DNA from: Cupriavidus yeoncheonensis
GTDB lineage: Bacteria > Pseudomonadota > Gammaproteobacteria > Burkholderiales > Burkholderiaceae
NCBI RefSeq assembly: GCF_905397275.1
Contig: NZ_CAJPUY010000029.1
Coordinates: 1 to 64,000, forward strand
DNA: 64,000 nucleotides
Reading direction: 5' to 3'
Shown: positions 1-9,280 of the stretch, in pieces
Numbering within the stretch: position 1 is the first letter of the stretch
Layout of the letters: every line of letters begins with the position of its first letter
The notes under the pieces: model-generated
What the model saw: the letters and a program-made list of their open reading frames with translations, nothing else
Told to the model about the DNA's origin: nothing
Database searches by the model: none
Made by a program: the position numbers and the translations under genes

Positions 1-109
1 CTGGGTTACGTCAGCCCCATGACGTTCGAGAAAAACTGGTCCGCAGCTCAGCAACACCGGGCTGCCTAATTCCCTCGGCTATGGGATTCGTGGAACAGGG
101 GCAAGGTCA
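1..109 (+). mobile_element. Right end of an IS3-family insertion sequence (partial)
   Basis: Bases 1-69 read in frame as the last 22 residues of a transposase, beginning LGYVSPMTFEKNW and ending QQHRAA before a TAA stop. This resembles the conserved C-terminus of IS3-family OrfB (DDE) transposases. The probable right terminus is at base 109, because the minus strand there begins TGACCTTGCCCC, which looks like the TGACCTG-type terminal repeat of several IS3-family elements. The rest of the element lies outside the window, so the other end and any target duplication cannot be seen. The exact terminus is an inference. Confidence 0.65.
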
Positions 110-648
110 GAAGAGACGAACATGGTGTATGCCACGTTCGCGCTCATCTGATGTTGAACACTGAGCAATCGGCTCATCAGCCGGGAAAGCTTCAGGTCCT
201 CAACGAGCATAGAGTCATTTCGGTGCAGGCCGGGAATGCTCCCCAGTTCGTGCGAGCCGATGCCACGAACCGGTGCGTCGGATTCCGGCACCTGCAGACT
301 CCACAGCGGATTGTCCTGCTCTTCCAGCACCCTTCGGAGAGGCGCGTCCGAAGCGGAATCGAACGCGGCTGATTGTTCCGCGAGGAGTCGCTCGGCCGTG
401 CTGCGGAGAAAACTCATTTGTTTCTCGGTGTTGCGAATACCGGCGTCAAGGGCGACGGCCTGCAATTCCAGCCGATGGGATCGAAGGTCGAGTTCTCGCG
501 CACGGACAAGGAAGTACTGGCGCCCTGAAAGGACCAGCGTGACGACGAACACGGCGGCAAAACACAGAACAACCGTCCGGCGAGGGCGCGATGTGAATCG
601 GTGCCAATGTGTCCTCGAAGGCGTATCTGATGGAGCGATAGCTGGCAT
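79..648 (-). pseudogene. N-terminal fragment of a membrane sensor protein, interrupted by the IS
   Basis: The 189-residue frame starts with a basic cytoplasmic segment and one hydrophobic helix at about residues 28-46 (TVVLCFAAVFVVTLVLSG). A probable coiled coil and the beginning of a periplasmic sensing domain follow. This is the usual front half of a membrane-bound histidine kinase or diguanylate cyclase, but no kinase, GGDEF or HAMP part remains. The last ten residues appear to be encoded by the IS terminus (bases 79-109), so the native gene breaks at about base 110. The original output domain is unknown. The gene is divergent from the LysR remnant, 23 bp away. Confidence 0.55.
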
Positions 649-671
649 ATCCGTTCTCCCGCGAGGCTAGC

Positions 672-1673
672 GTGTCAGGTGTGACAGTCGAACTCCGATT
701 CTGGGATGCAGTGTACTGCCGCGCGCACCCCCGGGTCTGGGCTGGGCACTCTCTTGCCATCATATCGACACGAAGCGACGGACTCTGTCCGATGCGCGGT
801 AATGGGCAGTCATCGGCGACTTTCCCAGCTGCGGCTTTCAATGGGTATTCGCATACACGTGCGACGGGCCGTTCGGTGTGGATATTGCTCCTTCGAAAAG
901 CGCTGCTGCAGCGAACCACGCGACGCGTCACTGTCACGCCAGAGGGGGCGGCGTATTACGAGCGCACCGCACGCGTATTGAAGGAACTCGAGGACATCGA
1001 CTCGGGCTTCGTCAGCGCACATCAGCGTCCGCGCGGCCGGCTGCGCATCGACATCGGCTCCTCGAGCGCAAGTTGCGTGCTGATCCCCGCGCTGCCAGAC
1101 TTCATCGCACGATATCCGGACATACGGCTCGATCTCGGCGTGGGCGACCGGCAAGTCAATCTCGTTGGCGAGAACGTGGATTGTGTCGTCCGCGGCGGCA
1201 GCGCCGATGAGCTCTCGCTCATCGCGCGTCAGCTGGGTCGCGCATCATGGGTGACATGTGCGACGCCGGAATATCTGAAGCGGCACGGCAAACCGACGCA
1301 TCCCGACCAGTTGAAGAACGGCCACCGTATCGTGAGCTACGTTTCAGCACGGACCGGACGCGTCACGCCCATGCGTTTTCATAGCGGCAGCGAACGAATC
1401 GAAGTCGGCGGCTTGCCAGGCATTGGGGTCAACGAGAGCAGCGCACACGTCGCCGCAGGGATGGCCGGCCTCGGAATTTTCCAGACCTTCTCGTTTGCTG
1501 TGAGGGACGCGATCGCGCGTGGCGCGCTTCTGCCCATTTTGTCCGCATGGCAACCAGATCCATACCCATTCTTCCTCATGTATCCACCAGACAGGCACAT
1601 GAGTCAGCGATTGCGCGTTTTCATCGCGTGGGCGACGGAGCGGTTTGCGAACAAGTTTAATCTGGCAACGTAG
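672..1673 (+). pseudogene. LysR-family transcriptional regulator with decayed DNA-binding domain
   Basis: From about residue 76 (RKALLQRTTRRVTVTPEG) to the end the protein matches a normal LysR regulator: linker helix (GAAYYERTARVLKELEDID), then the two-lobed effector-binding domain starting PRGRLRIDIGSS and ending near FIAWATERF. The first 50-60 residues, which should form the winged helix-turn-helix, are not recognisable. The DNA at about 760-900 still resembles a LysR N-terminal coding region but with small deletions and frame changes, so the ATG at 672 is only the nominal start of an open frame. The product would lack DNA binding. The effector and targets are unknown. Decay beside an IS end fits a degenerating edge. 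Confidence 0.7.
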
Positions 1674-2221
1674 CCGTCGCGAACCCGGTCATCCCCGAAT
1701 CGCCAACAGGCTTCCTACGCGACCCGGGGAGCGCGCGGCCACGCTGTCGGCGCTGATGGACCGCCCCCTCTAGAGTGCCGCCGAACTGGCGCTGACCTCG
1801 TCGTTTGCGAGCGGGCATCTGGTCCGGCTAAGCGAAGGCGGATTGCTCGCGGTGCATGTTCATGCTTTCAATCTGCCGCACGTGCGGGCCAGTGAGCGGG
1901 TACGGTTCTGCGAGTACGGTTACCGCGGCCGAAACGATTGATGGAAAGCGGACTTCACGCGAATGGTCTATATTGAAGCAACTGTTCGGGCCAGACTCGC
2001 GTGAGGCCGAGAGCAGGTAAGACGAAGCAACCATCGAAAAAGGGTGAGCATCACCCTTTCCGACGCGTCAACCGAGATGGTAGGTACCATTTGTCAACGC
2101 CTTATCCCATAAGGGTTTCCGGTCGATAGATCGGGATTTGACAAATGCTTAGATGGCGGTTTGCCAATCTCTATTCTCTCGGGACTCACACGGACACGTC
2201 CACACCTGCCCCACCCAGGTC
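1674..2221. other. Intergenic region without a convincing gene
   Basis: This 548-bp stretch separates the LysR remnant from flgL. Short open frames exist (for example 1828-2034 on the minus strand) but have no recognisable family, no good ribosome binding site and interrupted neighbours. It contains a strong hairpin (described separately) and a 10-bp inverted repeat, CATTTGTCAA at 2088-2097 and TTGACAAATG at 2138-2147, with a 40-bp gap. I see nothing else I can support. Confidence 0.6.
2037..2059 (-). terminator. Rho-independent terminator downstream of flgL
   Basis: A perfect 9-bp stem, AAAGGGTGA / TCACCCTTT, encloses a 3-base loop at 2048-2050. Read on the minus strand the stem runs into five T residues. 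It lies about 160 bp beyond the flgL stop with nothing coding between, so it is well placed to end the flgKL transcript. Confidence 0.75.
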
Positions 2222-3436
2222 TTACAGATACTTAAACAAATTCATTCCCTGAATTTGCATAAACGACTGCTGCGCACCCTGCAGCGCAGTCTGGCGCTGG
2301 TAGTACTCGGTGATCGCCGACGCGTAATCCAGGTCCTGGACGCTCGACAGGGTCTCCGAGTACGACAGGCCCCGGTTGGTGCCGATCGTGTCCAGCGCAT
2401 CCAGCTCCTGCATGCGCGACCCGACCGAGGCACGCACGGTCAGCACATTGTCCAGCGAATTGGAGAACTGGCGGATGCTGGTGGCGATGGTATTCGACAG
2501 GTTGGCAGTATCGGCATCGGTCGTCGTCGGCTTGTTCAGGGCGTCGATCACCGACTTCAGGTTGGCGAACATGTCGGTGCCAGCCTGGTTGGCCGGCTCG
2601 ATGGAAATGGTGTCGCCGTTCTTGGGCGTCCCCTTGACCGTGAAGGTAACGCCAGCCGCTGAGATCTGTCCGGGGTCGTTGTAGTCCAGCGGCGTGCCGC
2701 CCACCGCCGTCCCGGAAGGGTCCTTGATGGTGTACTGCATCTTGCCGCTGCTATCGTCGAACGTCAGCGTCAGCGCGGTTCCGTAGAGCGGATTGGACGG
2801 GTCGGTCGTGGATACCTGGCCGTAGGTCGCAGTGCCGGTGTTTGCGCTGTTGCCCTTGAGCACGTAGCCCGCCGAGCCTTGCACGCTCTGGAAGACTTCA
2901 CGGCCATTGCTGCCGGCCGCCATCTGGCGAGACACGTCTACCTGGAACTGCTGCTGCTCGGTATTGCCCACGTACTGGACGTTGCCGCCACCTTGCACGA
3001 ATGGCGCCGAACCCGAGTTCGTACCGCCGAACAGGAACTGGCCATTGCCATCATCGGCGTTGGCCAGGCCAAGCAGCTGGTCATACTGCCCCTGGAGTGC
3101 CGTGGCCAGCGAGGCGCGGTCCACGTCGCTCAGCGTACCGTTGCCCGCCTGCACCAGCAGTGTCTGGATGTTCTGCGTCACCGTGGTCACGGTGGAGAGC
3201 GTGTTTTCTTCCGCGCCCAGCGCAACATTGGCCTGGGCACGCGAGGTGGCGTACTGGCCGTTGACCGCACTGGCCTGCGAAATGGTCAGCGCGCGCGTGG
3301 CGGCAACCGGATCGTCGGAGGGCGTGAGTACCTTGCGGCCAGTGCCGAGCTGTTGCTGGATGTGCAGCAGCGACGATTGCTGCAGGTTCATCGAGGCCAG
3401 GCCTTGCTGGTAGAGCGTGGAGCTTGCGACGCGCAT
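2222..3436 (-). CDS. flgL: Flagellar hook-filament junction protein FlgL (HAP3)
   Basis: FlgL is the second junction protein between hook and filament, secreted through the flagellar export apparatus and placed on top of FlgK. The 404-residue product has the flagellin-like N-terminal helix (MRVASSTLYQQGLASMNLQQSSLLHIQQQLGTG) with the usual TGRKV.TPSDDP motif, a variable middle domain and a C-terminal helix rich in Q and A ending MNLFKYL. It is somewhat longer than the enterobacterial protein (about 317), the extra length being in the surface-exposed middle. It starts 35 bp after the flgK stop and presumably shares the flgK sigma-28 promoter. Confidence 0.95.
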   Translation of the reverse strand: MRVASSTLYQQGLASMNLQQSSLLHIQQQLGTGRKVLTPSDDPVAATRALTISQASAVNGQYATSRAQANVALGAEENTLSTVTTVTQNIQTLLVQAGNGTLSDVDRASLATALQGQYDQLLGLANADDGNGQFLFGGTNSGSAPFVQGGGNVQYVGNTEQQQFQVDVSRQMAAGSNGREVFQSVQGSAGYVLKGNSANTGTATYGQVSTTDPSNPLYGTALTLTFDDSSGKMQYTIKDPSGTAVGGTPLDYNDPGQISAAGVTFTVKGTPKNGDTISIEPANQAGTDMFANLKSVIDALNKPTTTDADTANLSNTIATSIRQFSNSLDNVLTVRASVGSRMQELDALDTIGTNRGLSYSETLSSVQDLDYASAITEYYQRQTALQGAQQSFMQIQGMNLFKYL

Positions 3437-3471
3437 TGTCTGTTCCTTCTCGAATTCTTGATCTGGTCCGC

Positions 3472-5367
3472 TTACCGGCCAATGCCGATGATGGTGTCGA
3501 ACAGCGTGCTGGCCGTCTGGATCACGCGAGCGTTGGCCTGGTAGAGCTGCTGGAACTTGAGCATGGAAACCGTTTCTTCATCCATGTTCACGCCCGACAC
3601 CGATTGCTGTGCCGTGCGGATCTGCGTCGTGATGCTGTCCTGCGACGTGGAGGCGATCTGCACGGACTTGGCGCGCGTCCCAACGTCATTGACGAGCTGG
3701 GCGTAGGCATCGTTGAAGCTCGACACGCCGCCGATGGTCTTGGCGTTCTGCAGCTTGGCCAGCGCCAGTGCGTTGCCGTTGTTCTTCACGGCGCCGGCAT
3801 TGGAACCCAGCGTGAACGTATCGCCGGCCCGCGGGGTGCCGCCAAAGCTGAAGGTCAGGCCACCGATTGCGTAGTCGGTGTTGGCACCGTTGGCCACGCC
3901 GGTGGGCTGGGGCGACAGCAGAGTGCCGCTGGCATCGGTGAAGTCGTAGCCGCTGCCGTTGTAGGTAGCGGTGATCGGGCTCGTCAGCGGCGTGAAGCCC
4001 TGGGCGACGTTGCCCAGCGTGGCTGTGCCACTGCCCAGATTGGTGTTCGCGGCGTCGGCGCGCGCGGGCGATGCCGCCGCGATCTTGGCCGGATCGGTAA
4101 TCGCCATGTCGAATCCGGCGGCCGCATGGCGGGTCGGCTGGATCACGAACGAATCATTCGGGGCCATGGCCCCGGTCATCTGCACGGTGAAGCCATCCAC
4201 GGTGACCGGCATGGTTGCCGACGTCGTGACCTGCTTGTCCGACAGGCGGGTGATGGTGTAGTTGGTACCATCGAACTTCAGCGTGTAGTCGCTGGTGGTC
4301 AGCGCCGAGGCGTCGGTGATGCTGGCCTTCGCCTGGGCGCCACCGGTGTTGTTGGCGTTGGGCAGCGTGGTCGCCGTGCCCAGCTTGAACATGTCGGTGC
4401 CGATGTTGCCGTTCAGGTCCATGCCCAGCTTGTGCTGGTCATTGAAGGACTGGCCGATCGCCAGCGACAGGCGTCCGATAGCGTTCTGCGCTGTGTCCAG
4501 CGATTCGGTCCGGAACTGCAGCAGGCCGCCCAGCGAACCACCGGTGATGGAACCGGCTTCGCTTTCATACACTGCGCCGTTGGGGAGGGTGTAGCCCACC
4601 ACCGTACGGTTCGGATCGGCCGCCGAGGCGACTGCCTTCAGGTCGTAGGAATCGTTGCCCATCACCAGCGGCTGGCCATTGCCGACGAACACGTTGTAGG
4701 TGCCACCATCCTGCACCACCACCTTGGCGCCGACCAGCTTGGTCAGCTCGGCCACGGCCTGGTCGCGCTGATCCAGCAGGTCGTTGGGCGGCTGGCCGCC
4801 GGATGCGGCCTTGAGCTTGGTGATCTCCCCGTTGATGTTGGCGATCTGCTTGGTATAGGAGTTGATCTGATCGACGGCGGTGCCGACCTGCGTGTTCACG
4901 CCCGACTGCAGTTGATCGAAGTAGTTGCTGGCCGCGCGCATCTGGCCCACCAGTGCCTGGCCGGCCGACAGCATGCCCTGGCGTGCCGCCGGGTCCGCAG
5001 GGGTGTCGGCCACGGCCTGCACGGCGGCGAAATATTTCTGCATCAGCGGCGCCAGGCCACCCTTCTGGTCTGCCAGCAGGTTGTCGATCTGGCTGATCTG
5101 GTCGGAGTAGGTCGCCAGCGACGAACTGGTCGACTGCGCGCCGCGCAACTGGCCGGTCAGGAACTGGTCATAGACGCGCGTCACCGTGGTGGTGTTCGAC
5201 CCCATGCCAAAAAAGCCCTGGCTGGTGTACTGGCCGCCCGACGATGCCACGATGGTGTTCTGCCGCGTGTAACCTTCGGTGGCCGCGTTGGCAAAGTTGT
5301 GGCCGGTCGTCGTCAGCGCGTTCTGCGCAGTGTTCAGACCGGAAAGACCAATGTTGAAGAGAGACAT
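3472..5367 (-). CDS. flgK: Flagellar hook-associated protein FlgK (HAP1)
   Basis: FlgK forms the first junction layer between hook and filament. The chosen ATG gives 631 residues beginning MSLFNIGLSGLNTAQNALTT; the frame extends 13 codons upstream, but this start matches the family and is preceded by a purine-rich stretch. N-terminal rod-type helix (NALTTTGHNFANAATEGYTRQ) and C-terminal helix (SGVNMDEETVSMLKFQQLYQANARVIQTASTLFDTIIGIGR) are both intact. The large middle domain is surface-exposed and variable. A close sigma-28 promoter match sits about 70 bp upstream, so it is a late gene. Confidence 0.95.
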   Translation of the reverse strand: MSLFNIGLSGLNTAQNALTTTGHNFANAATEGYTRQNTIVASSGGQYTSQGFFGMGSNTTTVTRVYDQFLTGQLRGAQSTSSSLATYSDQISQIDNLLADQKGGLAPLMQKYFAAVQAVADTPADPAARQGMLSAGQALVGQMRAASNYFDQLQSGVNTQVGTAVDQINSYTKQIANINGEITKLKAASGGQPPNDLLDQRDQAVAELTKLVGAKVVVQDGGTYNVFVGNGQPLVMGNDSYDLKAVASAADPNRTVVGYTLPNGAVYESEAGSITGGSLGGLLQFRTESLDTAQNAIGRLSLAIGQSFNDQHKLGMDLNGNIGTDMFKLGTATTLPNANNTGGAQAKASITDASALTTSDYTLKFDGTNYTITRLSDKQVTTSATMPVTVDGFTVQMTGAMAPNDSFVIQPTRHAAAGFDMAITDPAKIAAASPARADAANTNLGSGTATLGNVAQGFTPLTSPITATYNGSGYDFTDASGTLLSPQPTGVANGANTDYAIGGLTFSFGGTPRAGDTFTLGSNAGAVKNNGNALALAKLQNAKTIGGVSSFNDAYAQLVNDVGTRAKSVQIASTSQDSITTQIRTAQQSVSGVNMDEETVSMLKFQQLYQANARVIQTASTLFDTIIGIGR

Positions 5368-5436
5368 GTTGCGCTGACCCCGGATGCTGTTGGATACCTC
5401 CGGCACATCGGCGCGCGGAGGCAGGGAATGTGCTAG

Positions 5437-5464
5437 TTATCGGCAATCCAGGCGGGAGACTTTA
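5437..5464 (-). promoter_or_regulatory. Sigma-28 (FliA) promoter of flgKL
   Basis: On the minus strand TAAA (5464-5461) is followed by 16 bases and then a perfect GCCGATAA (5444-5437). The E. coli FliA consensus is TAAA-N15-GCCGATAA, so only the spacer differs, by one base. It lies between flgJ and flgK, about 70 bp before the flgK ATG, exactly where a class 3 promoter is expected. Confidence 0.75.
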
Positions 5465-5514
5465 GGGCCATCCGGACGCCAGGCGGGAAGCGGCCAGACG
5501 TTCCCGTGACGGGC

Positions 5515-6558
5515 TTACACCGACACCTTCTTCATAATCTGCACCAGCTTGTGCCCGTAGGCCGGGTCAGTGGCGTATCCCGCCCGCTGCAGGCCGTGAG
5601 CCGCTTCGTCGGCGGAGCCTGCCGATACCACCGCCGAGTAGCGCGGATTGTTGGTCAGCAGCCGCGCGTAGTCGGCGCAGGCTTCCTCATACGAGCCATA
5701 GGCGCGGAAGCGCGCACGCACCTTCTGCGGCTGGCCGTCGACATACTCGGTGGTCGTGACCTCGGCCACGCGGCCCTTCCAGTTCGCCCCGGCCTTGATG
5801 CCAAACACGTTGAACGTCGTGCTGCCGTCCGGGTGCGCGATCTCGCGCCGGCCCCAGCCGGATTCCAGCGCAGCCTGGCCGACGATCAGCCGCGCCGGCA
5901 CGCCACTGGCGCGAGAGGCCGCTTCGGCGGGGCCCGACATGCGCGAGACAAAGGCGGTGACGTGGGCCGGAGCATCGTCAGGCAAGGGCCCGAGGCTGTT
6001 TTCGCCCTGCCCCTGGCCCTGCCCGTCATAGTCCTGCGAGCGGTATTGACGCAGGCCCGCCATGGGATTCCAGCTTGCGCCCGGCACCACGGTGCCGATG
6101 GCGGGCACATCGCCATCGGCTGCGGCGGCGCCTGCGCCGCGACTGTCCAGCAACTGCGCCATCTCGGCGTCGGCCGCGGCAGTGCCCGTTGCACCGGCTG
6201 CTGCGTTGGCGCCGATCATGCCCTGCGGGACCTGCGCGCCGTTGGCCCGCGCCAGCTGTCGGACCATCACCTCCGCCAGGCCGATGCCGCGTGAGGACAT
6301 CTGTTGCGCCAGTTGCTGATCCAGCATCGACATGTAGAGCTTGCCTTGCTCGCTGTCGAACACACCGTCCTGCGGCGTGGCGTCGCGCATGCTCTTGAGC
6401 ACCATCTGCGTGAACACCGCCTCGAACTGCTTTGCCGCCGCGCGCAGCGTGCCCGTGTCGGAGCCATTGCGCGCGTTCCGCTTGAGCCCCTCGAAGCCCT
6501 GCGTGTCGAGCGCGAAGCGCTGCGAAAGATCGGCCTGTGCGGAGATGCCGCTGTCCAT
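5515..6558 (-). CDS. flgJ: Flagellar rod-cap protein and peptidoglycan hydrolase FlgJ
   Basis: FlgJ caps the growing rod and cuts peptidoglycan so the rod can cross the periplasm. The 347-residue product has both parts: an N-terminal rod-cap domain at about 25-110 (AAKQFEAVFTQMVLKSMRDA ... YMSMLDQQLAQQM) and a C-terminal glucosaminidase domain from about 185, with the catalytic glutamate in GQAALESGWGRRE. An Ala/Gly-rich linker joins them. The two-domain form is typical of beta- and gammaproteobacteria. Its start overlaps the flgI stop (TGATG), suggesting coupled translation. Confidence 0.95.
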   Translation of the reverse strand: MDSGISAQADLSQRFALDTQGFEGLKRNARNGSDTGTLRAAAKQFEAVFTQMVLKSMRDATPQDGVFDSEQGKLYMSMLDQQLAQQMSSRGIGLAEVMVRQLARANGAQVPQGMIGANAAAGATGTAAADAEMAQLLDSRGAGAAAADGDVPAIGTVVPGASWNPMAGLRQYRSQDYDGQGQGQGENSLGPLPDDAPAHVTAFVSRMSGPAEAASRASGVPARLIVGQAALESGWGRREIAHPDGSTTFNVFGIKAGANWKGRVAEVTTTEYVDGQPQKVRARFRAYGSYEEACADYARLLTNNPRYSAVVSAGSADEAAHGLQRAGYATDPAYGHKLVQIMKKVSV

Positions 6559-7703
6559 CAGATGATCTCCAGCTCGGCGCGCAGCGCTCCGGCGGCACGC
6601 ATTGCCTCCAGGATGGTCTGCAGATCCGCGGGCGTCGCGCCCAGCGCGTTCAGGCCCTTGACCACGGCTGCCAGCGAAGCGCCGGCCTTCACGATCTGCA
6701 GCGATCCGCCCTGCTGCTTCATGTCGATCTGCGACACCGGCGCCACCACGGTCTGCCCGCCGCTGAACGGCGCGGGCTGGCTGATGACGGGCTGCGTGTT
6801 GATCACCACCGAGAGATTGCCGTGCGCTACGGCGCAGTCCTCCACGGTCACGGCCTGGTTCATCACGATGGACCCCGTGCGGGCGTTCAGGATCACCTTG
6901 GCCGCGGCCTTGGCCGGCGTGACGTCGATGCTTTCTATGCGGGCCAGGAAGCCCACGCGTGCCGCGGGCGACGCCGGTGCGCGCACCTGTACGACGCGCC
7001 CGTCCAGCGCGGCGGCAACGCCACCGCCCATGGAACGGTTGATGGCCTCCACCACGCGCTCGGCCGTGCCGAAATCCGTGCCCTTCAGCTCCAGGTTGAT
7101 GATGCCGCCGTCAGGCTGGAACGCCGCAACCGCACGCTCGACAATGGCGCCATTGGCAATGCGGCCGACTGCCAGCTGGTTGACCTGTACCTTGCTGCCG
7201 TTGGCCGACGCGCCGGCGCCGCCGACGAGCATATTGCCTTGCGCAATGGCGTAGACCTGTCCGTCCGCGCCCTTGAGCGGCGTCATCAGCAAAGTGCCGC
7301 CGCGCAGGCTCTTGGCATTGCCCATCGACGACACCACGATGTCAAGCTGGCTGCCCGGCTGGGCAAACGCCGGCAGCGTGGCCGTCACCATCACCGCCGC
7401 AACGTTCTTGAGCTGCATGTTCTTGCCGGCCGGCAGCGTAATGCCGAGCTGCGAGAGCATGTTGGTCAGGCTCTGCGTGGTGAACGGCGTCTGCATGGTC
7501 TGGTCGCCGGTATTGTCCAGGCCGACCACCAGGCCGTAGCCCACCAGCGGGTTGTCACGCACGCCCTGGAATGTTGCCAGGTTCTTCAGGCGCTCCGCAT
7601 GGGCAAAGTTGGCGGCAAAGCTGAACGCCACCACCACGGCCAGCGCGGTGACGCTGGCCTTGAGCAGGCTCGACAGGAAACGGGCAAGCATCGGAGCGGA
7701 CAT
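6558..7703 (-). CDS. flgI: Flagellar P-ring protein FlgI
   Basis: FlgI forms the P ring around the rod in the peptidoglycan layer. With the ATG at 7703 the protein has 381 residues, a Sec signal peptide (SSLLKASVTALAVVVAFSFAANFAHA, cleavage before ERLKNL) and the canonical mature start RLKNLATFQGVRDNPLVGYGLVVGL. The family signatures GTDFGTAERVVEAIN and QAVTVEDCAVAHGNLSV are present. Upstream in-frame starts exist (the frame opens at 7829) but would overlap flgH by over 100 bp; an ATG at 7691 is an alternative. The flgH stop lies 7 bp before the chosen start. Confidence 0.93.
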   Translation of the reverse strand: MSAPMLARFLSSLLKASVTALAVVVAFSFAANFAHAERLKNLATFQGVRDNPLVGYGLVVGLDNTGDQTMQTPFTTQSLTNMLSQLGITLPAGKNMQLKNVAAVMVTATLPAFAQPGSQLDIVVSSMGNAKSLRGGTLLMTPLKGADGQVYAIAQGNMLVGGAGASANGSKVQVNQLAVGRIANGAIVERAVAAFQPDGGIINLELKGTDFGTAERVVEAINRSMGGGVAAALDGRVVQVRAPASPAARVGFLARIESIDVTPAKAAAKVILNARTGSIVMNQAVTVEDCAVAHGNLSVVINTQPVISQPAPFSGGQTVVAPVSQIDMKQQGGSLQIVKAGASLAAVVKGLNALGATPADLQTILEAMRAAGALRAELEII

Positions 7704-7710
7704 GGACGGA

Positions 7711-8409
7711 TCAGAACGGAGAGACATTGAGGAAGAAGCGCTGCAGCCAGCCCATGTTCTGTGCTTCGTCGATGTAGCCCTTGGCGGTGTATTCGATGCG
7801 GGCATCGGCCACCTGGGTAGACAGCACACCGTTGTCGCCGGTGATGGTGCGTGGGTTGACCACGCCCGAGAAGCGGATGAATTCCGCGCCCTGGTTGATG
7901 GCGAGCTGCTTTTCGCCGGAAACCACCAGGTTGCCGTTTGCCAGCACCTCCAGCACGGTCACCGTAATGGTGCCGTTGAAGGTGTTGGCCGCGCTGGCGC
8001 CGCCGCTGGCCTTCAGCGCGTTGGCGCCATTGATGCTGGCGTTCGAGCTGCTGCTGAACAAGCCAGCCAGTGCCTTGGGCACGGCATCGAATGCCAGCGA
8101 GGTACTGCCGGTACGGCTGGCGTTGCTGCCCGAGTTCTTGGTGGCGTTGACGTTCTCGGTGATGACGATCGTCAGGATGTCACCCACGTTGCGCGGACGG
8201 CGATCCTCGAACAGCGGATTGCCGGCGTAGGACGATGCAAAGATCGAGCCGGTTGCCGGGCCCATCGGGCGCGGTTCGGCGCGCGCGGTGGTCGGCAACT
8301 GCACGAGCGGCTCGCGCGGCATGAGCGCGCAGCCGCCGCTGGCCAGCAATGCCAGGCCGGCCAGGCAATACAGAACGCGCGCGCCCAGGCGGGAAAGCAT
8401 GTTGGCCAT
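7711..8409 (-). CDS. flgH: Flagellar L-ring lipoprotein FlgH
   Basis: FlgH builds the outer-membrane L ring. The 232-residue product has a lipoprotein signal peptide with a probable lipidated cysteine at residue 27 (LALLASGGC). The family core GSIFASSYAGNPLFEDRRPRNVGDILTIVITE follows, and the C-terminus ends LNVSPF. It sits 10 bp after flgG and 7 bp before flgI in the same operon. Confidence 0.95.
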   Translation of the reverse strand: MANMLSRLGARVLYCLAGLALLASGGCALMPREPLVQLPTTARAEPRPMGPATGSIFASSYAGNPLFEDRRPRNVGDILTIVITENVNATKNSGSNASRTGSTSLAFDAVPKALAGLFSSSSNASINGANALKASGGASAANTFNGTITVTVLEVLANGNLVVSGEKQLAINQGAEFIRFSGVVNPRTITGDNGVLSTQVADARIEYTAKGYIDEAQNMGWLQRFFLNVSPF

Positions 8410-8419
8410 GGTGCCTCCG

Positions 8420-9205
8420 TCAGCCCATCTGCGTCAGGCGCTGCAGCATCTGGTCGGATGTCTGCACGGCCTTGCTGTTGATCTCGTAGGCGCGCTGGGT
8501 CTGGATCATGCTGACCAGCTCTTCCACGACGTTGACGTTGGAAGCTTCCACGTAGTTCTGCTGCAGCGTGCCCGCGCCATTCAGGCCCGGCACGGTGGTG
8601 TTGGGCGCGCCCGAGGCATCGGTCTGCACGTACAGGTTCTCGCCCATGCTTTCCAGGCCGGCCGGGTTCATGAAGGTGGCGAGCTGGAGCTGACCGACCT
8701 GCACGTTGTTGCTCGAACCCGGCTGGGTCACCGACACCGTACCGTCACGGGCGATGGTCAGCGACGTCGTGTTGGCCGGAATGGTGATGGCCGGCTGGAC
8801 CACGAAGCCGCTGGACGTCACCATCTGGCCGTTCTGGTCGACCTGGAACGAGCCGTCGCGCGTGTAGGCCGTGGTGCCGTCGGGCATCGCCACCTGGAAG
8901 AAGCCCTGGCCGATGATGGCCACGTCCTTCGAATTGCCGGTCTGTTGCGGGTTGCCCTGGGTGTGGATGCGCTCGGTGGCAACCGGGCGCACGCCGGTGC
9001 CCAGTTGCAGGCCGGAAGGCAGCGTGGTCTGGTCCGACGACAGCGCGCCGGGCTGGCGGATGTTCTGGTACATCAGGTCCTCGAACACCGCCCGGCCACG
9101 CTTGAAGCCGTTGGTGGAGACGTTGGCGAGGTTGTTCGAGATCACGTCCATCTGCGTCTGCTGCGCATCAAGGCCGGTCTTGGCAATCCAGAGAGAGCGG
9201 ATCAT
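8420..9205 (-). CDS. flgG: Flagellar distal rod protein FlgG
   Basis: FlgG forms the distal rod. The 261-residue length is that of the enterobacterial protein. The N-terminus MIRSLWIAKTGLDAQQTQMD runs into the rod-protein signature VISNNLANVSTNGFKRGRA, and the C-terminal helix (NVVEELVSMIQTQRAYEINSKAVQT) is typical of FlgG. The internal GLQLGTGVRPVATER stretch separates FlgG from FlgE and FlgF. Confidence 0.96.
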   Translation of the reverse strand: MIRSLWIAKTGLDAQQTQMDVISNNLANVSTNGFKRGRAVFEDLMYQNIRQPGALSSDQTTLPSGLQLGTGVRPVATERIHTQGNPQQTGNSKDVAIIGQGFFQVAMPDGTTAYTRDGSFQVDQNGQMVTSSGFVVQPAITIPANTTSLTIARDGTVSVTQPGSSNNVQVGQLQLATFMNPAGLESMGENLYVQTDASGAPNTTVPGLNGAGTLQQNYVEASNVNVVEELVSMIQTQRAYEINSKAVQTSDQMLQRLTQMG

Positions 9206-9280
9206 GTTGTTCCTTGGTGTCCTGCGTCGCGCCGCTGGCAGCGGCGCGTCATGTGTTCACGGGTTGGCGGCGCGGCCGCT

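Noticed and set aside
1828..2034. Small minus-strand frame between LysR remnant and flgL
   Set aside because: No family, no good ribosome binding site and it ends against the terminator hairpin.
3424..5436. 670-codon open frame on the plus strand
   Set aside because: It covers flgK in antisense; Val/Gly/Arg-rich product without motifs.
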